Shown: positions 16,395-24,256 of the stretch, one piece after another | Position numbering within the stretch: position 1 is the stretch's first letter | How the letters are laid out: every line of letters starts with the position of its first letter | Origin: Streptomyces sp. NBC_00620 | GTDB taxonomy: Bacteria > Actinomycetota > Actinomycetes > Streptomycetales > Streptomycetaceae | Reading direction: 5' to 3' | Length of the DNA: 64,000 nucleotides | Assembly: GCF_026341825.1 (NCBI RefSeq) | Contig: NZ_JAPENY010000002.1 | Span: forward strand, 2,617,111 to 2,681,110 | The notes under the pieces: model-generated | The model's database searches: none | What the model was told of the DNA's origin: nothing | Seen by the model: only the letters and a program-made list of their open reading frames with translations | Made by a program: the position numbers and the translations under genes

Positions 16395-17333
16395 ATGGAC
16401 AGCGCGGCCCTCGATCGGTTCGAGGCCAGTCGGGGCAGGCTGGCCTCTCTGGCGTACCGTCTGCTCGGCTCGGCCGCCGACGCCGAGGACGCCGTGCAGG
16501 ACACGTTCTTGCGCTGGCAGGCCGCGGACCGCGAACGGGTGGAGGTGCCGGAGGCGTGGCTGACCAGGGTCGTCACCAATCTCTGCCTCGACCGGCTCCG
16601 CTCGGCGCGGGCGCGCCACGAGCGAGCGGCCGGTGCCTGGCTGCCCGAGCCACTTCTCGAGGGCGACCCGATGCTCGGCCCGGCCGACACCTTCGAGCAG
16701 CGCGAATCGGTGTCCCTGGCCGTACTGGCCCTCTTGGAGCGCCTCTCGCCGGTCGAGCGGGCCGTCTACGTCCTGCGTGAGGCCTTCTCGTACAGCCATG
16801 CGGAGATCGCCGGGATCCTCGACATCACCGAGTCCGCGAGCCAGCAGCATGTCCACCGGGCCCGGTTCCGGGTCGCCGCCGAGCGCCGCCGCGGAGGTGA
16901 GGCCGACCCCGCATCTGCGCGCCGGGTCGTCGCGGAGTTCCTCGTCGCTGCCACGTCGGGGCGCACCGAACGGCTGGTGGCGCTGCTCACCGACGATGTG
17001 ACGGCGGTCTCGGACGGCGCAGGACTGGGCCGGCGGCTGTTGCGGTACGAGACGCGTGAGCGGGTCGCCTCTTTCGTGCGGGGCGGCTTCAAGCCCACAC
17101 CGGCGAAGCGGCGGCTGGCCGGCGGCTCGCCCGCGATCCACATCGCGCTGGTCAACGGCTCCCCGGCCGTCCTCGCCGTCGTCGACGACCGGGTCGTGGG
17201 CATCGTGGCGTTCGAAGTCAGCGACGGCAAGGTCGCGTCCCTGCGCGGCATCGCCGCCGCGGACCGGCTCGCGCGCCTCAACGAGACCTGGCGCCAGCGC
17301 GAACCCGACGAGCCGGTCATCGACGCATGGTGA
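16395..17333 (+). CDS. ECF41-type sigma factor (SigJ-like) with SnoaL-like C-terminus
   Basis: A 312-residue extracytoplasmic-function sigma factor. Region sigma-2 covers about 5-75, the ECF41 linker signature WLPEPL is at 82-87, sigma-4 is about 105-165, and a SnoaL/NTF2-like domain occupies 172-300. In this group the C-terminal domain replaces a separate anti-sigma factor and tunes activity. Two C-terminal marks differ from the family forms I know: the DGGG motif reads SDGAG (206-210), and the NPDKL motif reads AAADRL (287-292). This may alter self-inhibition. It follows the oxidoreductase by 10 bp and is probably co-transcribed with it. Confidence 0.93.
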   Translation: MDSAALDRFEASRGRLASLAYRLLGSAADAEDAVQDTFLRWQAADRERVEVPEAWLTRVVTNLCLDRLRSARARHERAAGAWLPEPLLEGDPMLGPADTFEQRESVSLAVLALLERLSPVERAVYVLREAFSYSHAEIAGILDITESASQQHVHRARFRVAAERRRGGEADPASARRVVAEFLVAATSGRTERLVALLTDDVTAVSDGAGLGRRLLRYETRERVASFVRGGFKPTPAKRRLAGGSPAIHIALVNGSPAVLAVVDDRVVGIVAFEVSDGKVASLRGIAAADRLARLNETWRQREPDEPVIDAW

Positions 17334-17374
17334 CCCCGAATCGGACGCAGCTCGGACATCGCTAGAACTCACCT

Positions 17375-18249
17375 TCACTCGGGATCGGCGAGGACCTCGC
17401 GGATCACGTGCTCGGCGTTGGCGGCCATCACGGGGTTCGTCGTGCGGTAGTACGGGAGCTGGTTCAGGGCCATGGACAGGGCCCAGCCGCGGCCGCGTGC
17501 CCAGGTGGCGTCGTCGGCGCCTGTCGCGTGCCGGAAGGCGGGTCTCGCCCCGGCGGGGAGAAGGTTCCAGGCGGGGATGAGGTCACAGGCCGGGTCGCCG
17601 GTGCCGAGGGTGCCGAAGTCGAGGACGGCGCTGAGGCGGCCCTGGCGGGTGAGGAGGTTCATCGGCATCAGGTCGGAATGGAGCCACACGTCCTGCCCGG
17701 TCCAGAGGGGAGCCGACAGCGCCGCCTCCCAGGCCGTCGTGGCGGCGGATGTGTCGATCATGCCGTCCAGTTCGCCGAGCGAGGAGCGCGTCTCGTCGTC
17801 CACGGATGCCAGCTGTCCGCCCCGGTAGGCGGGCGGCCCGCCCGGCAGGTCCACCCGCCACAGCGCGGCGACGAAGAGACCGAGATCGGCGGCCAGCCCG
17901 TCCGCGTCGGTGAGGCGGTCCGGCGCGGGGAGTTCGCCCCCGAGCCAGCGGAGCACGCTCCAGGACCACGGGTATCCCTCGCCGGGCACTCCGGTCGCGA
18001 GGATCTCGGGAACGGCGAACGGAAGCAGCGGAGCGAGGAGCGGTAGCCACCGTCCCTCCTTCTCCACGTCGCCGGCGCCCTCCGGGACGCGGGGGAGGCG
18101 ACGGCCATGTCGTCGCCGAGCCGGTAGAGGGCGTTGACGGTCCCGGACGACGTGACGCGTTTGAGCGGCAGGCCGGCCCAGCGGGGGAACTGCGCTGCCA
18201 GCAACCGCCGTACGAGCGAGTCGTCGATCGGCACTTCGTGGGCGTGCAT
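17375..18249 (-). pseudogene. Aminoglycoside phosphotransferase-like gene with a one-base frameshift
   Basis: Two overlapping frames together encode one APH-fold kinase of about 291 residues. The N-terminal part starts at ATG 18249 (MHAHEVPIDDSLVRR) and runs through SSGTVNALYRLGDDMAV. The C-terminal part continues in the next frame as RLPRVPEGAGDVEKEGRWLP and ends at 17375. The switch is near 18099-18105, where one missing C (minus-strand GTCGCCTCC for an expected GTCCGCCTCC) explains everything. The catalytic loop HSDLMPMN and the metal motif LDFGTLGTGDP are intact in the second part. The family phosphorylates aminoglycosides or small alcohols. Either a recent inactivation or a sequencing error in GC-rich DNA fits. 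Confidence 0.8.
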
Positions 18250-18410
18250 GGGGCCTGCGGACATCAGCGCCTGCTCTCGGGGTCGAAGGTCAACGACCGC
18301 AATCCTGCGGCTGGTTCGGGCTTCTTCACAACGCCAGGCAACCCTGCGGCCACCGGCGTCGTCTTGATCGACAACGAGTGGGCGGCGCGCCGACCGTACC
18401 GAGCAGTGGA

Positions 18411-18440
18411 TTCCCGGACGGATTTCCGGATGGAAATCCG
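18411..18440. repeat. 12-bp tandem repeat merging into a perfect palindrome
   Basis: TTCCCGGACGGA (18411-18422) is repeated as TTTCCGGATGGA (18423-18434) with two changes. The second copy is part of a palindrome with nine-base arms CGGATTTCC (18419-18427) and GGAAATCCG (18432-18440) around GGAT. It could be an operator or a hairpin. Confidence 0.55.
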
Positions 18441-18446
18441 ATGCAC

Positions 18447-18498
18447 TATACGCTCTGTGTATACATGGTGCGTATACGTGAGGTGTATAGGCACTGGT
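18447..18498 (+). promoter_or_regulatory. Four-copy 13-bp phased TATAC array
   Basis: TATA recurs at exactly 18447, 18460, 18473 and 18486. The units are TATACGCTCTGTG, TATACATGGTGCG, TATACGTGAGGTG and TATAGGCACTGGT, consensus TATAC-N5-GTG. Units two and three carry the palindrome GTATAC. The array ends 79 bp before the TPR start. It looks like a cooperative repressor or activator site overlapping a promoter. Confidence 0.6.
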
Positions 18499-18577
18499 CT
18501 CGCGCGCCGGCCCCGACAAGCCAGCACCACTGGTCAGCGCTCCGACGCGTCGACCGGTGGCAGACCGAAAGGCATCC

Positions 18578-19693
18578 ATGTACGGCAAGGCCTTCGCCCC
18601 GGAGTACCAGGGCGCATTGACCACCCTGTCCGTGAACTCCTCACTGACCGATGTCCTCGCGGCCGGTACCGAGCAACTCCGCGAGGCCGAGCGCGTGGGC
18701 GCCCGGGCCGAAGCGGCGCGTTCGGGGCTCGCGGTCGCCGAGGCGCACCGGCGTCTGGGACAGGTGGCGGACGCCGACCGGGCGTGGAAGGCGAGTTATC
18801 GCACCGCTCGCGAGGCGGGGGACGAGGGGGCGATGGCGTGGGCGCTGTGGAGCGGCGGCACGCTGGCCAGGCAGCGCGGCGCGTTCCCGCTGGCATGGCG
18901 GCTGCTGCGGCTGGCCGCCGAACTCGGCGAGCACGCCGGGGACGTCGTGGTGCGCGGCTACTCCCTGGCGGGGCTGGCGGAGACCGGCCGCATCCAGGGC
19001 GACTACGGGGCCGTGACCGAACTGCACGAACAACTCCTGGCCGAGGCCCGCAAGCGCGGCGAGGCCCGCCACACCGTATGGGCCCTGGAGGGCATCGCGC
19101 AGATACACCGCAACACCGGCGCCTACGACACGGCGTACGCCATGTTCGAGGAGGCGGCCCAGATCGCCGCACGGGCCGAGGACCGGCGCGGTCACGCCTG
19201 GGCCCTGCGCGGGCTCGCGGACATCGTCTCCGTACGCGACCAGGACCCCGATCGCGCGCTGGAGCTGCTGAGCGAGGCGGAGGCGTCCTGCCGTGCGATG
19301 AACCTGTCCGGTGCGCTCGCCTACAACCACAAGATGCGCGGCAACGTCCTTTACCGGGCCGGGCGTTACGAGCAGGCGCGAGACGTCTACGCACAGGCGC
19401 TGGCGGAGTTCGAGGCGATGAGCGAGCCCCGCGGGCAGGCCCTTGCCCGACTCGGCCTGGTCAAGTCCCTGGCCCGCCTCGGCCGCGACCGCGCCGAGAC
19501 CGCCACGGATCTGGCCGAACTGGCCCGCGTACTGGAGAGCATCGGACTGCGCCACGCCGGGCGGATGGTCGAGCGGGCACGGACGGAACTCGGCCTCGGT
19601 CTCCTGCCGTCCGCCGTGCAGGGCACGGGCGCGGATGACGTGGACGTCATGGCCCACTCGGCCGACGGCGCAGGCACGGAGGTCGCACGATGA
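18578..19693 (+). CDS. Tetratricopeptide-repeat protein coupled to a prenyl synthase
   Basis: A 371-residue, almost wholly helical protein of repeated TPR-like units (about 35-330), for example AAQIAARAEDRRGHAWALRG and NVLYRAGRYEQARDVYAQAL. There is no signal peptide, membrane segment or DNA-binding domain, so it is a cytosolic scaffold or ligand sensor. ATG 18578 follows GAAAGG; a GTG at 18557 is the alternative. Its stop overlaps the ATG of the downstream prenyl synthase by four bases, implying coupled synthesis and perhaps a complex. The TPR set resembles those at the ends of SARP and STAND regulators, here freed from them. The function is unknown. Confidence 0.85.
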   Translation: MYGKAFAPEYQGALTTLSVNSSLTDVLAAGTEQLREAERVGARAEAARSGLAVAEAHRRLGQVADADRAWKASYRTAREAGDEGAMAWALWSGGTLARQRGAFPLAWRLLRLAAELGEHAGDVVVRGYSLAGLAETGRIQGDYGAVTELHEQLLAEARKRGEARHTVWALEGIAQIHRNTGAYDTAYAMFEEAAQIAARAEDRRGHAWALRGLADIVSVRDQDPDRALELLSEAEASCRAMNLSGALAYNHKMRGNVLYRAGRYEQARDVYAQALAEFEAMSEPRGQALARLGLVKSLARLGRDRAETATDLAELARVLESIGLRHAGRMVERARTELGLGLLPSAVQGTGADDVDVMAHSADGAGTEVAR

Positions 19694-20754
19694 CGCTCCT
19701 GTCCGCGTCCCGGCAGTCACCGCCGGACGCCCCCGCCGCCCCGCAGATCCTGCACCGCTGCCGCGAACTCGTTGCCCCCGCAATGGTGGAGGCGATCGGC
19801 GGACTGCACCCCTGGGTGGCGGAGATGGCCGGATACGCGCTGGGCCGCTGCGAGGTGGGCGGCGCCCCCGCGACTCACAGCCAGGGCAAGGGCGTCCGGC
19901 AGGCGCTGGCCGTCCTGGGTGCGGAGGCGGCCGGCGCCCCCGCCGACGCGGGTGTGCCGGGCGCGGTCGCCGTGGAACTGGTGCACACCTTCTCGCTGTT
20001 GCACGACGACATCATGGACGGCGACGCACTGCGCCGGGGCCGCCCCGCGGTGTGGAAGGCGTACGGCACGGGCCCCGCCGTGCTCGCGGGGGACGCGCTG
20101 TTCGCCCTGGCCGTGCAGACCCTCACCGCGGCGCCCGCGACTTCGCATGGTGCCGCCGCCGTACGCCATCTGACCACGGCCCTCGGCGATCTGGTCCGTG
20201 GCCAGGCGGACGACCTGCTGTTCGCCCACCGGCCCTGGACCGGCCCGGACGCGGTGGACGTGGGGGAGTACGAGCGGATGGCCGAGCACAAGACCGGCGC
20301 CCTGCTCGGCTGTGCACTGGCCCTGGGGGCTCAACTGGCGGGAGCGCCACGGGAGACGGCGCAGGCTCTGGACAGGGCCGGACGTCATCTGGGCGTGGCC
20401 TTCCAGATCGCTGACGACCTGCTGGGCATCTGGGGAGACCCGGCGGTCACCGGCAAACCGGTCCACAGTGATCTGCGGCAGGGAAAGAAGACACTCCCGG
20501 TCCTCGCGGCCCTGCACGGACCCGACCACCGCGCACTGGCCGAACTCCTCGCCTCCCGGGCCGCCCTCGACGACACCGCCGTCCGCCGGGCCGCGACGCT
20601 CGTCGAGCAGGCGGGCGGCCGTTCCGCCGCCCTGCGCGAAGCCCGGCGTCATCTCGGCGCCGCGCACACGCTCCTGGCGAGCGCGCCCCTCGCGCCGCGC
20701 CCCGCCCGTGACCTGCGCACCTTGCTGTCGTCGCTCGCTCACCGCGTGATCTGA
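19690..20754 (+). CDS. Polyprenyl diphosphate synthase (geranylgeranyl-type)
   Basis: A 354-residue trans-isoprenyl diphosphate synthase that condenses allylic diphosphates with isopentenyl diphosphate. The first aspartate-rich motif is LLHDDIMDGD (D106, D107, D110) followed by RRGRP, the second is FQIADDLLGIWGD (D242, D243). Small residues precede the first motif (LVHTFSLLHDD), which fits a C20 product, though chain length is uncertain. It starts inside the end of the TPR gene (ATGA overlap). No terpene cyclase, P450 or phytoene synthase lies nearby, so the product may feed a distant pathway or modify something with the TPR protein. Confidence 0.93.
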   Translation: MTLLSASRQSPPDAPAAPQILHRCRELVAPAMVEAIGGLHPWVAEMAGYALGRCEVGGAPATHSQGKGVRQALAVLGAEAAGAPADAGVPGAVAVELVHTFSLLHDDIMDGDALRRGRPAVWKAYGTGPAVLAGDALFALAVQTLTAAPATSHGAAAVRHLTTALGDLVRGQADDLLFAHRPWTGPDAVDVGEYERMAEHKTGALLGCALALGAQLAGAPRETAQALDRAGRHLGVAFQIADDLLGIWGDPAVTGKPVHSDLRQGKKTLPVLAALHGPDHRALAELLASRAALDDTAVRRAATLVEQAGGRSAALREARRHLGAAHTLLASAPLAPRPARDLRTLLSSLAHRVI

Positions 20755-20762
20755 CACGACAT

Positions 20763-20807
20763 CGCCTCCGGTCCCGCCCGCCTGAACTCCATCGTGGGCC
20801 GGAGGCG
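20763..20807. terminator. Hairpin after the prenyl synthase
   Basis: CGCCTCCGG (20763-20771) pairs perfectly with CCGGAGGCG (20799-20807), with extra CCC/GGG pairing inside. It begins 8 bp after the stop codon and probably ends the TPR-prenyl synthase transcript. Confidence 0.65.
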
Positions 20808-20971
20808 CGCTGCGACCTCGGTCACATGCACGTGTCAACGCACCCCACCAGGCAACCTCCCCATCTCCTCGAACATCTGTCGCCCCGGGGCCCGACAGTC
20901 CCCACGGCGCTCAACGGTGCCGTGCGTCAGGGCGGTTGGCGACCCCGGCCGCCCCTGTTCGAAGGAAAACA

Positions 20972-22738
20972 GTGCGTAGACCCCACATACGCCGCGTGGC
21001 GATCGCCGTCGCGGTGACGACGGCCGTCACGCTCCCGACCGGCCCCGCCTTCGCGGCCGCGCCCGACTCGTCGGTACGCATCGCGGCTTCGGCCTCATCA
21101 CCGGTGGACGCCGCCCGGGCGGCCGCGTTCGCCCACGCGTCGGCCACCGGCGTCGGTCAAGGTGACACCCTGCAGGCCAAGGACGTCATGACGGATCCGG
21201 ACGGCAAGCAGCACGTCCGCTTCGTCCGCACCCACCTCGGTATGCCGGTCCTCGGCGGCGACCTGGTCGTCCACCTCGGCAAGCAGTCCGACTACCTCGG
21301 CGTGACCCGGGCCGCCGACCATGCCGTCGAGCCGGCCACCACCGAGGCGAAGCTGACGCCGCAGCAGGCAGAGCAGAAGGCCGCCGCGGTCGCGAAGGGC
21401 GACGCGGGCGCCGCCGAGCTCGTCGTCGACGCCCGTGACGGCGCGGCCGCACTCGCCTACCAGGTGCGGGTGACGGACAGCGACACGGCCGAGGCCGGCG
21501 GCTCGCGCACGGTAGTGGTGGACGCCCGGTCCGGCCGGATACGCAGCAACACTCCCGACAGCGACGAGTTCATCTCGCCGACCCTGGGAGAGACGCTGCG
21601 CGAGCGTGGCGAGCAGCTGAACCCCGAGACGGGCACGTCGGCCCGGCCGACCGGACTACTCGGCGCGACAGCTGCCACGACGTACCCCGTCAAGGCCACC
21701 GGCACCGGCGCCTCCCTCTTCGCCGGCAAGGTGACGCTGACCACCACCCGTACCGCGCGCACCAGTTACCTCCTCAAGGACCCCACCCGGTGGAACACCG
21801 AGACCCGGGACGCCAGAGGCCAGGAACTGGAAGCCTTCGCGCGCGGCAAGAAGTTCACCGACGCCGACAACAAATGGGGCAACGGGGCCACTTCCAGCCG
21901 GGTCACCGCCGCGGTCGACGCCCAGTACGGCATCACCAAGACCCTGGACTTCTACAAGGCGACCTTCGGCCGCAAGGGCATCAAGAACAACAGCGCCGGC
22001 GCCCGCGCGATGGTCCACTTCGGCAACAAGGTCGGCAACGCCTTCTGGGACTCGACGTGTGGCTGCATGCTGTACGGCGACGGAGACGGCGACATGCTCA
22101 AGAAGCCGCTGGTCGTCCTCGACGTCACAGGGCACGAGCTGACCCACGGCGTCGTCGACGCGACCGCCGCCCTCGAACCCACCCGCGTGGACCAGGACGG
22201 CAACCAGTACGGCGAGCCGGGCTCGCTGAACGAGTCCCTCGCCGACATCTTCGGCTCGGCGGTCGAGTTCTCCGCCAACAACCCCAAGAACCCGCCCAAT
22301 TACCTGGTGGGCGAGAAGCTCGGGCTGGCGCAGAAGTTCCTGCGCCGCCTCGACCAACCGTCCCTGGACAAGCTGGAAGGCGCCGTCGACTACTGGTCGC
22401 CCGAGGTCTACGACACCGAGGTCCACGCGGGCTCCGGCGTCTCCTCGCACGCCTACTACCTGCTCGCCGAGGGCAGCGGCAGGAAGACGATCGGCAGCGT
22501 CACGTACGACTCGCCCACGTACGACGGTTCGCGGGTGACCGGCATCGGACGTGCCAAGGCCACGGCGATCTTCTACCGCGCGCTCACCCGCTACATGGTC
22601 TCCACGACCGACTTCCACGACGCGCGGAAGGCCACGCTCAAGGCCGCCGCCGACATGTACGGAGCGAGCAGCACGGAGTACAAGACGGTGGCCAAGGCCT
22701 GGGCCGCGGTCAATGTCACCGCTGCCAACGGGCGGTAA
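20972..22738 (+). CDS. Secreted M4 (thermolysin-like) metalloprotease
   Basis: A 588-residue preproprotease. A basic N-terminus and hydrophobic stretch (IAVAVTTAVTLPTGPAFA) form a signal peptide. An FTP/PepSY propeptide follows to about residue 235. The catalytic domain has the zinc motif GHELTHG (H388, E389, H392) and the third ligand in LNESLADIFGSA (E421); SSHAYYLLAEG holds the C-terminal active-site His. It should be exported, self-process and digest proteins outside the cell. I chose GTG 20972 because GAAGGA lies five bases upstream and the signal peptide then starts normally; a TTG at 20936 is less likely. Confidence 0.93.
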   Translation: MRRPHIRRVAIAVAVTTAVTLPTGPAFAAAPDSSVRIAASASSPVDAARAAAFAHASATGVGQGDTLQAKDVMTDPDGKQHVRFVRTHLGMPVLGGDLVVHLGKQSDYLGVTRAADHAVEPATTEAKLTPQQAEQKAAAVAKGDAGAAELVVDARDGAAALAYQVRVTDSDTAEAGGSRTVVVDARSGRIRSNTPDSDEFISPTLGETLRERGEQLNPETGTSARPTGLLGATAATTYPVKATGTGASLFAGKVTLTTTRTARTSYLLKDPTRWNTETRDARGQELEAFARGKKFTDADNKWGNGATSSRVTAAVDAQYGITKTLDFYKATFGRKGIKNNSAGARAMVHFGNKVGNAFWDSTCGCMLYGDGDGDMLKKPLVVLDVTGHELTHGVVDATAALEPTRVDQDGNQYGEPGSLNESLADIFGSAVEFSANNPKNPPNYLVGEKLGLAQKFLRRLDQPSLDKLEGAVDYWSPEVYDTEVHAGSGVSSHAYYLLAEGSGRKTIGSVTYDSPTYDGSRVTGIGRAKATAIFYRALTRYMVSTTDFHDARKATLKAAADMYGASSTEYKTVAKAWAAVNVTAANGR

Positions 22739-22750
22739 CGGAAGACATGA

Positions 22751-22778
22751 GGGTGCCCCGCCACAGAGGGGGGCACCC
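22751..22778. terminator. Bidirectional terminator between protease and AIM24 gene
   Basis: GGGTGCCCC (22751-22759) pairs perfectly with GGGGCACCC (22770-22778) around a 10-base loop, between two convergent genes. It should serve both. Confidence 0.75.
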
Positions 22779-22793
22779 TTCGCCGTTCCCCTT

Positions 22794-23471
22794 CTAGTGC
22801 TGCTGAGCCTTCTGCGGTGTCGCCTCGCTGGGCCGTACGACGACGTACCCCTCGCCCTCCAGCTTGAGCTGCACGGCCTCACCGGAGCCGCCGCGGATCA
22901 TCGAGCCGATCGACTGCGAACGGTGCAGCGAGGTGTGCAGATTGGCGGTCCAGCCGACGATCGCGTCCGTGTCGACGAACACCGGCTGCTGCGGTGAGAC
23001 GGGGATGACCAGCGGGTTGCCCTCGCAGACAAGACCGAGCTTGCCATGGCCGGTGAAGACGCTGTTGAAGAGCCCGCCGCCCGAGATGCCCGCGCCCTTC
23101 ACGGTCTTTATCTCGTAGGACACCGTGGCGTCGAAGCACAGCACATTGCGCCCGTTGACGGTGAACACGTCGCCGGGCTCTATGTCGACGATGAAACAGT
23201 TCTGCGCCTCGTGTGCGAACCAGGCCTCGCCCTGCCCGCGGACGGTCATCAGCGGCAGTCCCTCACCGGTGACGGCCCGTTTGAGCATGCCGCCCACGCC
23301 CTGGCCCTTGCGCTCGAACTGCAGATTCCCCCGGTAGGCGATCATCGCCCCCTGGCGCGCGAGCATGTCGCCGTTGACGGCGTACTTGATCGACTTGGCG
23401 TTCTGGATGGTCATGCCCGGCGCTACGGCGGACTGCACCATGTGGTCACTGGAAAAGAGATCACCCTTCAT
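22794..23471 (-). CDS. AIM24-family protein
   Basis: A 225-residue all-beta protein of the AIM24 (TIGR00266-like) family, recognised by GQGEAWFAHEAQNCFIVDIE, GHGKLGLVCEGNPLVIPV and the late VGWTANLHTSLH...GSGEAVQLKLEGEGYVVVRPSE. Bacterial members are common beside stress or Ter genes but have no agreed biochemical role; yeast AIM24 is mitochondrial. No signal or membrane segment is seen. ATG 23471 gives the usual start (MKGDLFSSDHMVQS). It stands alone, flanked by terminators. Confidence 0.9.
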   Translation of the reverse strand: MKGDLFSSDHMVQSAVAPGMTIQNAKSIKYAVNGDMLARQGAMIAYRGNLQFERKGQGVGGMLKRAVTGEGLPLMTVRGQGEAWFAHEAQNCFIVDIEPGDVFTVNGRNVLCFDATVSYEIKTVKGAGISGGGLFNSVFTGHGKLGLVCEGNPLVIPVSPQQPVFVDTDAIVGWTANLHTSLHRSQSIGSMIRGGSGEAVQLKLEGEGYVVVRPSEATPQKAQQH

Positions 23472-23532
23472 GCGGGCATCCTGTCCCGGAGGGTCGCGTT
23501 CCGCCAGGATCTCGGCGACCTGGAGACACATG

Positions 23533-23565
23533 AAAGGCCGGCCCGGGTCAACCGGACCGGCCTTT
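23533..23565. terminator. Hairpin downstream of the FMN reductase
   Basis: AAAGGCCGG (23533-23541) pairs perfectly with CCGGCCTTT (23557-23565). The stem ends in a short T/A run on both strands and lies just after the minus-strand reductase gene. Confidence 0.75.
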
Positions 23566-23576
23566 CACGGGAGTTG

Positions 23577-24140
23577 TCAGGCGGCGGCGGGCGTACCGGC
23601 CTGGCCGAAGAGGGCGTGGATGACCTCGGTGAGCTGAGCGGCGACCTCGGTGTCGTCAACCGGGTGCGTGTCGGCGAAGCGGGTCACGGAGCCCGGGATG
23701 GACAGCTTGACGTCCTCGAGGACGGTGCCGCCGGCGATGCCCACGGCCTTGCGGGCCTCGTCCTGCGCCCACACGCCGCCGAACTGGCCGAAAGCGGTGC
23801 CGACCACGGCGGCCGGCTTGCCGGTGAAGGCGCCGGCGCCGTACGGGCGGGACAGCCAGTCGATGGCGTTCTTGAGCACGGCCGGAATCGTGCCGTTGTA
23901 CTCCGGCGAGAAGAGGAGGAAGGCGTCGGCGCGGCCCGCGGCCTCACGCAGACGGGCAGCGGCGGCGGGCACGCTGCCCTCGACGTCGATGTCCTCGTTG
24001 TAGAAGGGGACCTCGGCCAGGCCCTCGAAGAGCTCGACCTCGGCGCCCTCGGGGGCGAGCTTGACGGCCGCCTCGGCGAGCTGGCGGTTGTGCGAGCCGG
24101 CGCGCAGGCTGCCGACGAGAGCGAGGATCTGTACGGACAT
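23577..24140 (-). CDS. NADPH-dependent FMN reductase (flavodoxin-like)
   Basis: A 187-residue flavodoxin-fold reductase. The phosphate-binding loop GSLRAGSHNRQLAEA and the segment SPEYNGTIPAVLKNAIDWLSRP are the classic marks of NADPH-dependent FMN or azo/quinone reductases (SsuE/ChrR-type). It reduces flavin or quinones in the cytosol, often against electrophile stress. ATG 24140 opens with MSVQILALVGSLR. It is divergent from a TetR gene, and the gap contains two matching palindromes, so it is almost certainly the TetR target. Confidence 0.93.
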   Translation of the reverse strand: MSVQILALVGSLRAGSHNRQLAEAAVKLAPEGAEVELFEGLAEVPFYNEDIDVEGSVPAAAARLREAAGRADAFLLFSPEYNGTIPAVLKNAIDWLSRPYGAGAFTGKPAAVVGTAFGQFGGVWAQDEARKAVGIAGGTVLEDVKLSIPGSVTRFADTHPVDDTEVAAQLTEVIHALFGQAGTPAAA

Positions 24141-24177
24141 GGATAACTCCCGAAGCTGAAACATTGCGGCAACAAAG

Positions 24178-24226
24178 CGGACCAAGGTCCGTTTAAAGTT
24201 GTATCACTGAAGCGGACCGCAGTCCA
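24178..24226. promoter_or_regulatory. Two TetR-type operators between FMN reductase and its regulator
   Basis: CGGACCAAGGTCCG (24178-24191) is a palindrome with six-base arms. A related imperfect copy, CGGACCGCAGTCCA, lies at 24213-24226, 35 bp away. Both are preceded by AAG. They fit binding by the adjacent TetR protein to control both genes. Confidence 0.7.
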
Positions 24227-24256
24227 GTTGTCCGTCTGTGCCGTTACGCTGCATTC

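Larger units (their letters stand above)
18250..18577. other. 328-bp gap with stacked repeats before the TPR gene
   Basis: No gene is supported here. The gap separates the minus-strand APH-like gene from the plus-strand TPR gene. Its right half holds a 12-bp tandem repeat, a 22-bp perfect hairpin and a four-copy 13-bp array, listed separately. Its local AT content around 18440-18490 is well above the surroundings, as expected for a regulated promoter. Confidence 0.6.

Noticed and set aside
18447..18498. CRISPR or iteron origin for the 13-bp array
   Set aside because: Units are too short for CRISPR, there is no cas gene, and nothing else suggests an origin. A regulatory role is simpler.
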